Below are positions 12,901 to 24,839 of a stretch of DNA of 64,000 nt, one piece after another (the stretch's first letter is position 1; every line of letters begins with the position of its first letter). The stretch is from Dicaeum eximium. Taxonomy: Eukaryota; Chordata; Aves; Passeriformes; Dicaeidae. Below the pieces are notes generated by a model, which saw only the letters and a list, made by a program, of their open reading frames with translations, was not told the origin of the DNA and did no database searches. The stretch spans positions 109,665 through 173,664 of the forward strand of contig VWZP01001727.1 of the NCBI GenBank assembly GCA_013396995.1, given 5' to 3'. A program made the translations under genes and the position numbers.

Positions 12901-15900
12901 AGAAGGCTTTATTATAAAAATTAAATGAATATACAAAAGTTAATAAAGAGTATTTTATTTGTGAATTTTTTATCTGGTATTTTCATTAAAAGCTGGCATT
13001 TCATACAAAGCAGGGTCTAATCTAGAAAGGAACTTGGAGATGAATATGTTAGTTATACTGTTGCAGCTATAACAGCAAAATGTTTTTACAGCAAAGAAGA
13101 CTTTCATCTAGTAATCCTTAGTTCAATATATATAAATTTCCCGTCAGCACACATTCAACAACTATAAAAAGACTTCCTAAGTGACAGAAATAGTAATGCA
13201 GATTAAAATTTGAAAGAACTATGGAAAACCTCCCTAACCACTTACCGCTGATTGACAAAAGGAGTGGAGAACTCTGCAAGGAGACGGAAGTTTCCAAAAT
13301 AAGCCAGCAGACCTTTGCTCTGGTTAGCAAAACAAAACAGACATTCAAAAATCAACAATGTAGATCATGTGAGTCTTTAAGTATACACAGAATGATCCAT
13401 CATCTTAACTTCTCTAATCAAACTGAGTTTGCCAGCTGTGGCCACTTTCCTTGCACTTTCAAAGCAAGTTTTTTCACAAAAGCTGCAATTGCCCTTCAGG
13501 AATCTCCAATCAGTAGCTTCTTACTACAAATAAACCTTTGTAAGACCTACAGTTAAATGGCCATGAAAAACTAACTAGAGAAGACTGGCACAAGTAGTCA
13601 TAGATTACTAATTATCATGATAGCATTAATGTCTGAAAGAATTATTTTTGATTTTTCAACATTTAAACAAGCCCAATCAGAAACACTTTGTGCTGAAGAA
13701 AACTCTCCCTGCGTTGTTTCAGGAACAGATTCTGCCAAAGTGAAGATGAATTCCCAGCTCTTATCTGACAGCAGGGAAGGGAACAAAGCCCTTTTTTCTC
13801 TTCCCTCCTGCAGAGGGCAGAGACAGCCCTTGCCAGCAGCTCTGCCAGGTCCCTGCCGTGCCCCTGGGTCGGACACTGGGCACATCCACAGCACACCCCC
13901 TCCAGCTGAGATCTTTCCTCCAGGTGACACAGCACAGCCTTTGATCTGCCTTATCAACTGGTTGTGCTGGAAATGGTATCCACTTACACAATTGCTGGGT
14001 ACACAGCAGTTTACAGATGTACAGATAAAAAGACTGGGGTTTTTTAATTTCTTGGGTTTAATTAATTTAGTTTTTTAGGTTTACTGAACAACCAATGGAG
14101 TGGGTGTCATGATTCCTCTTTCCCCGACCAAGCAAGCAAATACCCACTACTTCAAACTTGTCATGTCAGCTTGCACTACACCAAAGAGAAAATGTGTGTT
14201 TAACCAAATTCGTTCCTATCCCCAAAAGGCAACGTGGAAATAACATCCTTAGGGGTAACTTTCTCTGAAGACAATAGACTGAGAGCAACACACTGACATG
14301 CACAGGCAGAGCTATATCCACATAGTAATAAATGGTTTTAAAGAAGTTCACATGAATATTATGCTTTCTGTTTCTTCCAGAAAGAGCTAATTAATTTTCT
14401 GCATGGGGGATTAGCCTTGCTAGTGGTATTTTCAGTTATCTAATATTCAGCTCTAATTCACTTTCATCCATGATAATATTAGTAAATTTAATTATCTTCA
14501 ACCAGAAACAGAGTATATACTTGACAGGGTACTTCAGCCCCTTTAAACTATTTCATGGGAAATCTGACAGTAATCTGACATCTTGACACTTTTAGTATTA
14601 TAAGCCTGGGATTCACACAGTAGGCAGAGAAAACATCATTAAATTTGGAAAAGACCTTCAAGATCCAGTCAATCATTAATTGTGCTCTGTGTGCTCACCA
14701 CTAAACCACATCCCCAAGTGCCACATCCACACGCCTCCCAAACTCCCAAGAATGGTGATTCCACCACTTCTCTGAACACTTGCCTGACCACCCTTTCAGT
14801 GTAGAAATTCTTCCTACTATCCAAACTAAACCTCCCCTGGCACAACTTGTGGCCATTTCCCCTCATCCTATTACTTGTTACCTGGGAGACAGAAACAGAA
14901 CATAACCACTTGAAACCATTTCCTTCTAACTTTCCAACTAAATATTCAAGCTTGTGGTTTTATTTAAAACCCTGTTCTATAATCATATGAAAAGCCCTTC
15001 GGTCAAAGTCTCTACAACAAAAAACTGAGAAAAGTTTTTAAGTTCAACAAAGTTACACATTTTTGTTGGAGTGTAACATTGAAAAGTCATCCATTTACCA
15101 CAAATAACTGATAAAAAGATTTGAAAATAATGATTCAAAGTACAAGTATGCCTTTCATTATCCAATGAATTTTTTTTTAACATTAAGCAAGCGAGGTCTA
15201 CAAAAGCTGTTTATTTAATCTCATCTGCTTATGTTACAAGAAAATAAAGCACTTACCAGTACAAAATAGTAAGCATACAAAGCTGCCAAGTGATGTATTA
15301 CAAAAAATTTGTCACCAATTGCCTTCCAGTAGTAAATTATAAGTAACAGATCTACAAGAGAACAGAAATAACTATAATGAACTATTTATTATACAATCAT
15401 TGACCTCAGAATAGTTTCTCTAAGTTTTAGAGATATACCAAGATACGGCATCAGTAGAAATCCTCTTAATTATCTCTGAAGAGAACATCTTTATCCTAAA
15501 GACTTTACTTCAGTCAAAGCATTAGGCAACAATATTCTCCCAACAATTTCCATATATGATTACTTTCCACATCAATGGAAATACAGATGCAATAACTTTA
15601 GCCAAAGTATTTTGGAAGGAAAAGGTGGGTCCTGAATCTCTTAGTGACTTCACACTTATGACCTCAAAAATCTGGAACAAATGACATTAAAAAAACCCAG
15701 CAGATCTCCAGGGGGCATAGCAAACATGCAAATACATGCAACAAATGCAGGGATCTATTACGGAGAACTTGTGAATCAAAAGTAAAGTATATTAGTGAAT
15801 TTGGAACCATTTACCAAAACTATTTTGCAAGAGGCATTTGGAATAAGCATATTTGCTTTATTAAAAAATCAATTTTCTAATTACTGCAAAAGTGACATAG

Positions 15901-18900
15901 CAGACCCAAATTAGTGTTAAAAAGAAAGCTTTAACATAAAATAAACCAAAAAAAACACCACCACCAACAAAATCTTTCTTCTCCCATGATGGTTTGAGAA
16001 TTCAGAAGATTTTGCTGTCTATACTGGCACAAGCAATTTCTGTCTCTACTTTCTGCAAATGAGTACTTTGGACTGAAATATTATTGACCAAGGTTCCAAA
16101 ACAAAGACTTTACCCCTGTCCCTTTCTAAAGTCCAGTGTGTGCCTTGATCTCTTTTATATTACCTGTCCTCAGACAGGGCTCTACATCATCTGACATAGC
16201 TGCTCACTTCCTATTAATAATTAAACATCACCTATATAGGGAAATGAGAGAGAATGAGTGGTCAGGTTGAGATGCCTGTTCAAAGGCATTCATTAATTCA
16301 TAATGAAAGTTTAATGTATAATTATTCAAAAATAGATACTGACTAATTTAAACATGGCAGTTGAAGCTATGAAAAAACCCAGACACAAAGTAATGCACAG
16401 TTTAACTGAATATGCTGATCACCAGATTATCACTTCCACTGCTTTGAGAAATCTAGTATGAGATAACCAAGTGTGTGGCTCAGTCTCTGATCAGAGACTT
16501 CATCCTAACGTGAGAAGTTTTCACTGAAAATAGTCCAAGTCACAACAAGTTTTTGCTTTGATAATCCAATATCATCCCCACACAACATAAAAGAAAGCTC
16601 CAAAGCATTTTGTAGCAGAATTCCCATGCCAATTTTGACAGCAAAGTTAAGAACATAAAAACATAGGTAGGAATAAATAACATACAAAATAAATAATTCC
16701 CATGTTTTATATATGACTGGATTTTGGCTTAAAGGGAGACTAAAAGATGGGCAGGCAGGATCCTCTGGTATCATTCGCCTCAGCTTGTATTGAGGGTTAC
16801 TGAAATTCTTCTGCCAGGATTCTGAGGTCACAGGAAGAAACACATGATAGAAGAGCTACGAGTTGTAGACACCATGAAGAGAGTGAAGGGCACTGCTCTA
16901 ACACCTTCTGAATTGGCCAAAGGACAAAACTGAGCTGGTGGTTGCACATCAAACCATCACAAAGCCACACAGTGGTATTTCCTCAGTGCTTGGGGAGATA
17001 TTCCATCTTTCACGTCTGCTAGGAAGATCCTGTGATTTCACCACAATCCACAAATCCATTAGCAATTTTAAAAGCCACAGTAGAAACTGTATTGTACGCA
17101 CATACCACATATTGACCACAGTGGCACAGGATAAACATATAGGTATAGTGACTCAATATAAATAAACAGGTCATGCATGTTATATACATGTTGCATAATT
17201 ACCAGAAATGAGGTAGCCTGTAGTAATAGCAATATTCAGCTTCACAACTGAAGGGTCACCCCTGTAAACATACCAAAAATACATAGTTAAACAGCCTAAT
17301 TTGCAAAGGACATACACATCTCAACCACAATGCCCATCAGGACACATTCTTGGCTCATCAGTAAGAGATTATGCAATCTAGTTACGAAGGGTTCTTCTAA
17401 TCATACAAGTGGATTCCTTTTCCACCCAGATACGAGACACCTACTAACTACCCTAATCAGGCTCAACCCCTGCCTTGGCACAGACTGCCCCAAGAGCCTT
17501 GCTAGAGATTTGAATTGAAACCCAGCAAGTACTCAGAGCTGGCTTCTCAGGAAGCTGAGGATAAAAGAGAACAGCTCAGTCTCCATCTCTTAGCCCTTTA
17601 ACTGACACTGTCTCTCCATTTTTGTTTTCTGCTAGTGCTAAAACTTTGGTAAGGATGACAAAAATATCTTGCTCAGCTGGTGCTTTTCATATTCATAATC
17701 AGATGGATGTTTATAGGGATAAACAGAGTAGAAGGACACAGGAAAGGAATTATTTGCCAGTTCTCTGGAGCCAAAGAACCTTTGAGCAGAAATGCTATTC
17801 AGAGTAGTTCCCATACCTTCTATCCCTTCCCTTTTGGTGCCAAACATTCAGCAGGCAAAGCTCTTACTAGCACACACACCATTTCAGTTCCTCTAGAATG
17901 TTCAACAAACCCAAACTAGTGAACACAGCTCAAGAAAGGGAAGCATCCACATTACAACAAGCAATGTTTGTTCTTCCCTCCACTGTCCTCTGTCCATTCC
18001 TACTTTGAGGAGTTTGGTAAGCAAATCTTTTTTGCTTGGCGTAAGGACTGTAACTTCATTTTTTAATTAAGTTGCACAAATAATCCAGCTATGTTTTGTG
18101 TAAATATGAATTGAGCGTCAAGTGACAGGTCAACAGATCCATAAAATATGGACTGCTCAAGACAAGCTGTGAAAGCAATCCTTGTTATAAGCCTTTCCAG
18201 AAAAAAGGAACTTAACTGTGCTTCCAGCCAACTCCAATACAAAGTCTGCCTCAGCCAGAACACAGTAAAATGCTATTACTTAACTATTTTTTCTTAATCG
18301 TATTGGAATGGAGCAGTGGAAGAGATTTCCTGTATTATTACAATCTGATCACTAAATTGTAAAGCTTTCTTAGTGTCTAAAACTAACAGTTCCCTTCAGT
18401 GAGAGAGTAGTTTACAGGAAAATAGAGCTCACAAAAGCAGAATTCTGCTGTTAGGTGAAGAAAAATCATTACTAGGAGAGTCTAGAATTCACTCCAACTC
18501 TTAAGATTGGCCATAGTTATTCCTTTAAATACAGCTTGAAATGGGAACATTTTTCCATGGCTTCAAAACTTGGTTTCATGAGCTACATATGCTGTGGGCT
18601 GAGTGCTTCTTTAGGTTTAGACATATAGACGGATATATTCTCCTAACTTCAGCAGAAACTCTTTACATAGAGCCCTCATGTTAGAGCTCCCAGCTGCAGC
18701 AGCAGATCCTAATTAAGCTTCTAACTAAGCTAACTACGTCCCAACAAACTTCAGCACATCACCACCAAGACTAAGCCTGTGCTCCAGAGCCTTCATATTC
18801 TCCAGAGAACATGCAATGGACTGAGTGCATGAAATTGGTTCCTTGATAATGGTAGACATTACTTAACTGGATGGGACTCCCTTTTTTTCCCCAGAGAATG

Positions 18901-21900
18901 GTCACTTTGCATCAAACCTTCTCTAGGCTTTCTAAACCAACACTCCAACATATATGGCTGCACTGTCCATCTGTCACATCCCTTCAAGAAGAGTCCGTGT
19001 TAGAATCCCAAATTACTCTCAATAAATGGAGAACTTAGAATATAGTCTAAAATCTTCCAGATTTCCTTATCTGTCTCCTTGAATGGAAGGTGCAACAAAA
19101 TTAATGAGCCCTGATGTTTTCAGGCCAGTTTTGATGCAAGCAAGAGCCCAGAGTGACAAACAGGGAGTGACTTGAATAAGCAAAGGGGAAGAACTATCTC
19201 TTTGGTGATTGCTAAGGAGGTATGTGTGGCAAGTGAACTACACATGAACACTCATGGGCACAACAAACAAAAGTCCCTATTACCGAGTTTCTTCAAATTT
19301 TTGCAGATACAGAGTCATATAAAATGCTAATCAAACATCAAAGTTGAAAAACTGAAGTGAACAATCATAGGAAAGAGACTGTTCTCCTGTGAAGCTACAG
19401 CTTAATCCATTTATTTACTTATTCTCCCTCTACTTATCTGATCTATACCACCTCCACATTTTCTACCATGTGATTCTCACCACTACAAAAACAATTTCTA
19501 CATCATCTATGTTAGTCTCTAGTACATACAGAAAAAAAGGAGAAGTTTTATGAGAAGTCCTAGATCATCAAAAAAAGTCACACAGTGCTGATGCTCCCCT
19601 AGAGCTTACCAATGCTCCAGTCTTTGTTATGATCTACTGTATCTATTTTCAGGCATTACCTGACAGAAATGCCACATTCTCTCTCCATTGAACCCGAACC
19701 CTTTGCAGGGTTCAATGGAGAACTTTCACACAGATCTACACTATCCAGATATGCTACAGCTTTTCAATTTCACTTTAAAATGATTACTGTAAGTAGCAGA
19801 GTTTCAGTCATACTGACTTATAGTTACAGTTTATTCTTGAATAATTTAATATGCTATTTCAAATCAGTTGCTTGTATTTTATCTACTCCACTTCACAGAG
19901 ACACATTGAACTAAGACACTAATACTGACACAAGAGTTATCGAATTTTCAAACAGTACAGACATAAAAATGAACACATCACAAGTGCATATTTTAATGGA
20001 AAATTAAACAATCATTCAGTACTTAATACACTGCAGGATTCCTTTTTTCCTTCTCAATTATGTTCTTTTCTTGTGTAACCACAACATATTTATAACATGC
20101 CTTACCAGATACGGTCAGCATTAACAGCATCATCGTACAACAAAATGTACAGGCAAAACCCTCCAACCACCAGGGCATGGAATGTGGACACTGTCCTGAA
20201 AAAGAGATCACAGTCACAAGGAGGTACTGCCATTCACAACTTCCCATACTCTGCTTAAGGTAGGAGGTTTCCAAAGGCATTCTCAGCTGCATCCAGATAC
20301 TTCAGTGGAGACAATCATCTGTTCTCTATGCTACATCCAACCACTTACACAATGACAGGTGGGAAAAAACCAGTCAAAAATAAGGAATCTATTAGATTGG
20401 AGTGGGATTGACAATATTAGATATAAAGTAGTCTTAAAAGTAACAGAAATCTAAGTTTTCCTCCAATTATCCTATATATTAATGAATCCTTAAAGACTGT
20501 ATGACATCTAGCTCTCTAACAAATGTTTTCTGTATTATCCCATTTGTTGGAAAATGTATATGTAATTTCATACTCATATTAGCCCAGGAGTCCTGCAACA
20601 GCAGGTTTCTCCTTCCAGGCACCAAATTAAAAGACCCATAATAAGTCTAGTTTGGATCTGAAAGGTGACATTAAATGAAATATCCTAAGCTTCAGATAGA
20701 ACTTCTAGTGCATTTGAAGTAGATTCTGGTTTTCAAAGAGAAAACTTGTATAACTTGGTTGTAGCTGAGTACCCAAGGTGTAATAGCTACAGGTTTGTAT
20801 TGGACAAGGTAAATATAAAATAAATGTCACAGTAATCAAAGTTCTCTTGTACCCTTACCTGGGTACTAGACACATTTTTCCCCAAAGACAACAATCTCCA
20901 GTCTACAGGCTGCATGCACAGTGTAGATTAACTCTGCATGTTAACAAGCATGCTCTTAAAGAGAAATATCTATTTTCAGAAGCCCCAGCAGGCTTTCTGC
21001 CAGCACACAGGCCAGGGCACTTCTGCTCTTTCAGTCCAGAATTCAGGCCAGATGTATTCTTGGAAGGTAGAACAATGCAATGGGCACAGGTCCAAAATGT
21101 GTAACCTTCCTGCTCCAGCCAAGGGTTTAACACAACTAGAAGCTGCACCTAATAGTGTGTAGCTACTGTCTGTTTTCCCACCTTCCAAGTGTAACTAGAA
21201 AGAAAAAAAATTATGTGCAAAAATATCCAGAGGGAATCACAGATACCATTTGAAAGATGAGAACTAAGTTCAGTGCTGTGTGATTGGAAACACTTCACAC
21301 CATACTCAGAGCACCAACAATACACACAAATGCACAGATGCTGTTAGTTACTATTCTTGTCTTTTACACATTGAATACATGTATTTGGAAATCATTAATA
21401 TTTTGGATGTCCTTAAGGCACTCTCAGGAGTCGAAGCTCTACCATGCAAAATTTGAAGAAAACTTCCCGTAGAAGACTTTGCAAAGAGGTTATAATCCCT
21501 ACTCCATTTCCAGAAGTTGTATTATTATCTATTGGCAATAAAAGATTTTGTAACTATTCATAAAAGAGACTCTACTGACAATTTGTTTCAAGAGTGTCAC
21601 TGTGCTATTTTCAGCAGCTTTTTCAATAGTGTTCCAGAAAATGGAGATTAGTATAATATGAGTAGTCAAAAACTGGATGAGAACAATTAATAATCATTAC
21701 AGCTCAGGCTGCACTTCTGCCCTCTCTTCTTTTAACAAAGTAAGAAAATGTAATTATCAGAATTTTAATGATAATTAATATTTTAATTAAAAGGTCTACT
21801 CTTGTAACACAGGATTAAAAAAGATAGGAACTTTTCTTGCTTTTTAAAAACAAAGCACAGCATGCAATATTAGTGTCTGAGAAATACCTGGAATTCTTGA

Positions 21901-24826
21901 ACTTGAGGAGAGGATAATGCTGCAAGAAGGAAAATTGGTCCTAAAATATAGCTCATTACTTTACAGTTGTAATTTGTCTTTGAAAAGGCCATTTATCTGA
22001 ACCTTAGCGTTTAGAATACAAGCTATACACAAGTAGAGCACTTGATGGGAGTGAAATAAAAAAAATAAAAAAAATAAAAAAAAAGAAAGAAGAAAAGAAA
22101 AGAAAAAGCAGCAGATTTCCTCCTTAACTCTGGACTTTGAAGCTTCTCCATAGAAGATGGGGCAGAAGAAGGGAAATAGTACAACAGTCCATTTTAATAA
22201 GGAATCTAGGTCAAGCTATCAAGCGCTGTACATTTCCTTGAAATTTTTTTCAAAGCTTGCATCCTTTAACTCCTCATTAAGCTGCAGACAAAAAAAGTTG
22301 CAATGCTAGGTTGCAGACTTGCTCCTTTATTACTGAATAATTTTTTTTTTCACAACTACTTAACAGCAGTACAAGTATGTATTATAGGAGAGGCAACAGG
22401 AATATATGGACAACAACTTGAAGAGTTATACTACCTCTGTTTTAACTCAATTTCAGTGTCCATATACTTTAGATGCCAGAAGCAATTAATTCATTGGTTT
22501 ATAATTCTTGGAAGGTCAGAATGAACAAACTGATAGCATTGAAAATACAGTCAAGAGCTGCAGCTCAAATGCTTGATTACAAAGCCCTCCAAACTGTAAC
22601 AATACATTTTCAATGCTACAGCTCATTTCAGGCAGATGCCCTCTTCCAGACCCAGCTGAGCTGATAAAAATGCATAACCATCCTCTGTGCCAGTTTCCTT
22701 AGCACTGCCAACAGAATCATTTGTGTGCACATTCCCTACACCATTTCAATACAGGACAAAATAACAACCATCTACTTTTAAATAATTTAAATAAAACCAA
22801 CCGATTTTACTGGGACATAGTAACTGTCTCTACCTGCAGAGTTTTCTGCAGAATAAATACATACTCATCTGCATTCTCTGAACTTGTAAGATACTCCTTG
22901 AGGCCTCTCTTCATTTTGGTGAAATACTGGAGTGACAGGGCAGTTTGACAAAACACTGTGTTTGGTTAGCAGAGCTGAAGTAACTCAAGCACAGCCAGCC
23001 TTTCTTTCCCTTCATGCCCTCCTCAGTTACAACACCCACAAGACGCTGATGAACCATGCTTTGTGCTTCATGCCTTCTAACTCCTGAACTGGATGAAGTC
23101 CGGGATCACAACCCATCTCTGAGCTAACATCCTGCTATCAACCCCAAGGAAAAAAAATGTGCAAAGAGGTAAAAAAGGACAGTCTGGGGTCCTGTATCAA
23201 GTTGAGGAGTTAAACACCTTATTACAAAGTAGCCCAGAGATTATGGAGCAGCTTATTTCCAGCACACTTGTGATGTGTAAAACAATTCATGTTATTATGC
23301 AAAGCACTACACCAGCATAGCACTACCAGGCATGGGGTAAGTTCTCATAAAGCCTATTATGCAATTCAAAGGCCATTTGATGTGGCTTATAGACAATATT
23401 TCAGCTCCCCATGGGAACAGTTTAGTTTACTTTCCCATTCTGCCTCTTATTGTTAATTGTAAAAGAGAGATAAACCTAAGCCGCACTGATACTGTGAGCT
23501 GGCATCTTCCACAGTTGTTCTGGCAGACAGTAATTATTCAAAGAGGGAAATCAAGATGGTGCCTTTAAGAACACTGCAAGTGGAGATTTGCCAAATGGAA
23601 GGGCAAGGCTATTTGAGTTGCTAATGCTGCCTAGAACAATGGAAACAACTTTAAAGTATCCACCTGATACTAAACAGCACTGAGGAAGAATAGAAATGCA
23701 ACTAATGCATTTTGAATGCAGTGACAACCATACAGTACACATTTCTGAGCTTTAAATTTGGGAAACATCTGAAAGAATATTTTAAAGTTGTAGTAGGCTA
23801 CTCAGAGTTATACTGCACCAATTAATTTCAATTGGAGAACCTTGTGTACTATATATACCCTTTCAGAGTAGTATATTGCAAATAAAACCTCACTGATCAT
23901 CCCATTTTCAATTACTATCTTATACTTCCCTTACGGCTTAAAAGACTCACGGGTCAAACAAGTATCTAGAAGTCCTGTATCTGAGGAGACAAGTGAAATG
24001 AAGGTAGATCCACCCCACTGATGGAAATGCAGAAACACAGAGTGAGGAATGCTTTTGGACTGAGTTTCCACAACTCCTTCCTGCATGTGTACCCTGTGTC
24101 TCCTCCTCCTGCAGTCTCCTTCCCCAATGACACACACATGAGCCTGACTCTCTTCAATACTACACCAAAGCGTCATTAAATTCCTTGGAAAACCTTAACC
24201 TATGTAAAACAGTCTGTAGTGTAGTAGCACCAGGTGAACAGAGAGCAAAGTGGTTTGCTCCCAAAAGCATGACCAGAAATACACTGGGATTTAGAATACA
24301 CTGCAATAGTCTTTGATTTTCATGTTTGGAAAGGAATTTTTTATCTCTTCTCTTTACTAAAAGCATCACAGAGCATCCCTTCAGTTTCTATTACCTCTCA
24401 CCAGTCAGTGCTTTATCTTTGTACTGACCTGCACTTGGGCATCACTGGCTAACAAAGCTTTTAATGTACAAGTGTTAGTAATGCTGTGTTTCCATGAAGG
24501 GGCCTCAACGTGTCACATGCATTACTGGTCCAGTGCCTAGAGCCAGCCCTCTGATCCTTACAAACATTTAACTGACAGGGTTTTCTTCAGTCTTACACAT
24601 ACACACACAGGTGGTTCAGGTGTCCATGATCTGAGGTAGGTCTTTAACTGTTGTTGTTTTGAACACGTTACCTTGAATTCCATTCGATCTTCCTTTTTTG
24701 GCTGAGGTTGTTAAAACCAGGTGTTATTCGTGTTGACACCCAAGAACTTATAACGTGGAACAGGAGCTGAAATACAGTAAAACTGGCAACTGCAATGCCA
24801 ATAGTCAGGCTGCTGAAGGAAGCCAT
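9673..24826 (-). CDS. TLCD4: TLCD4 (TMEM56), TLC domain-containing protein 4, six coding exons
   Basis: The coding exons, in transcript order on the minus strand, are 24826-24672, 20195-20106, 17261-17203, 15351-15257, 13319-13246 and 9988-9673. They join without a frame break to 789 nt (262 residues plus stop). Every intron is GT-AG. The product matches the vertebrate TLCD4 family throughout and is about the usual length (human about 263). It is a hydrophobic multi-pass protein of the TRAM-LAG1-CLN8 group, acting in membranes; related TLCD proteins affect phospholipid composition, but the exact reaction of TLCD4 is not settled. Visible landmarks are an N-terminal membrane segment (about residues 6-28), the conserved stretch ending WNSR at 49-52, a His-His pair at 121-122 after GDKFF, FVNQRWFFE at 154-162, and the VMNVMWM-like helix near the C terminus. 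The start ATG at 24826 has A at -3 and G at +4. A non-coding exon probably precedes it. Confidence 0.95.
9989..13245 (-). other. TLCD4 intron 6
   Basis: A 3257-bp intron. It holds overlapping open frames on both strands at about 11910-12640, including 169 codons on minus, that match no family I know. The rest is AT-rich with no visible repeat family. Confidence 0.85.
13246..13319 (-). CDS. TLCD4: TLCD4 exon 6
   Basis: This 74-nt exon has its acceptor AG at 13321-13320 and its donor GTAAGTGG starting at 13245. It encodes residues 134-157 plus two bases of Arg158. The product SKGLLAYFGNFRLLAEFSTP continues into FVNQ and matches the family block GNFRL(L)AE.S.PFVNQR, which is strongly conserved in TLC proteins. 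Confidence 0.94.
13320..15256 (-). other. TLCD4 intron 5
   Basis: A 1937-bp intron. It carries a CR1 LINE fragment (about 14628-14885) and a modestly GC-rich stretch near 13790-13940. The open frames over that stretch on both strands look like composition effects. Confidence 0.85.
14628..14885 (-). mobile_element. CR1 LINE 3' fragment
   Basis: Read on the plus strand, this stretch shows the usual order of CR1 3'-end landmarks: TTTGGAAAAGACCTTCAAGATC, then a CA-rich middle, then AGAAATTCTTCCTACTATCC, and then CATTTCCCCTCATCCTATTAC. These are the reverse complement of the CR1 3' region, so the element is on the minus strand, the same strand as the host gene TLCD4. It is 5'-truncated and diverged, with no reverse-transcriptase frame. 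CR1 is the dominant LINE of birds and reptiles. Confidence 0.8.
15257..15351 (-). CDS. TLCD4: TLCD4 exon 5
   Basis: This 95-nt exon has its acceptor AG at 15353-15352 and its donor GTAAGT starting at 15256. It completes Asp102 and ends at Leu133, exactly between codons. It carries the most recognisable TLC motif of the gene: YYWKAIGDKFFVIHH, with the His-His pair at residues 121-122, followed by a hydrophobic ALYAYYFVL. Confidence 0.94.
15352..17202 (-). other. TLCD4 intron 4
   Basis: An 1851-bp intron of AT-rich sequence. The minus-strand open frame at 16505-16843 has no recognisable family and is taken as chance. Confidence 0.85.
17203..17261 (-). CDS. TLCD4: TLCD4 exon 4
   Basis: This 59-nt exon has its acceptor AG at 17263-17262 and its donor GTAAT starting at 17202. 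It completes Trp82 and ends one base into Asp102. It encodes GDPSVVKLNIAITTGYLIS, matching the conserved PS...N.AI..GYLISD block of TLCD4. Confidence 0.93.
17262..20105 (-). other. TLCD4 intron 3
   Basis: A 2844-bp intron. Apart from a perfect 13-bp inverted repeat at 19683-19720, nothing stands out. There is no gene or clear mobile element. Confidence 0.85.
19683..19720. repeat. Perfect 13-bp inverted repeat with a 12-base loop
   Basis: The left arm CTCCATTGAACCC (19683-19695) is exactly complementary to the right arm GGGTTCAATGGAG (19708-19720). The loop is 19696-19707 and holds a second, shorter GAACCC. It lies inside TLCD4 intron 3, so the RNA could fold into a stable hairpin on either strand. 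Confidence 0.9.
20106..20195 (-). CDS. TLCD4: TLCD4 exon 3
   Basis: This 90-nt exon lies between an acceptor AG at 20197-20196 and the donor GTAAG starting at 20105. It completes Arg52 and ends with the first two bases of Trp82. It encodes the TVSTFHALVVGGFCLYILLY membrane segment, which aligns with the second hydrophobic segment of the TLC domain. Its length is a multiple of three, so skipping it would keep the frame. Confidence 0.93.
20196..24671 (-). other. TLCD4 intron 2
   Basis: A 4476-bp intron bounded by a GTAAC donor and a CAG acceptor. It holds an A-rich low-complexity tract (about 22055-22108) and no gene that I can support. Confidence 0.85.
22055..22108. repeat. A-rich low-complexity tract
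   Basis: Runs of AAAATAAA-like units pass into AAAAG/GAAA units over about 54 bases. It is a simple repeat and may vary in length between individuals. Confidence 0.85.
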
Positions 24827-24837
24827 TGTTCTTCAAC
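24672..24837 (-). CDS. TLCD4: TLCD4 exon 2 (first coding exon)
   Basis: The acceptor AG is at 24839-24838, after a pyrimidine-rich stretch. Eleven bases of 5' UTR come before the ATG at 24826. Coding covers 24826-24672 (155 nt, residues 1-51 plus two bases of Arg52). The donor GTAAC begins at 24671. The protein begins MASFSSLTIGIAVASF, a hydrophobic N terminus, and ends in the family-conserved KIEWNS before the split Arg codon. Confidence 0.93.
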
Positions 24838-24839
24838 CT

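Noticed and set aside
13598..14078. Open frames of 90-153 codons on both strands
   Set aside because: They overlap on opposite strands in a moderately GC-rich part of a TLCD4 intron, with no resemblance to known proteins.
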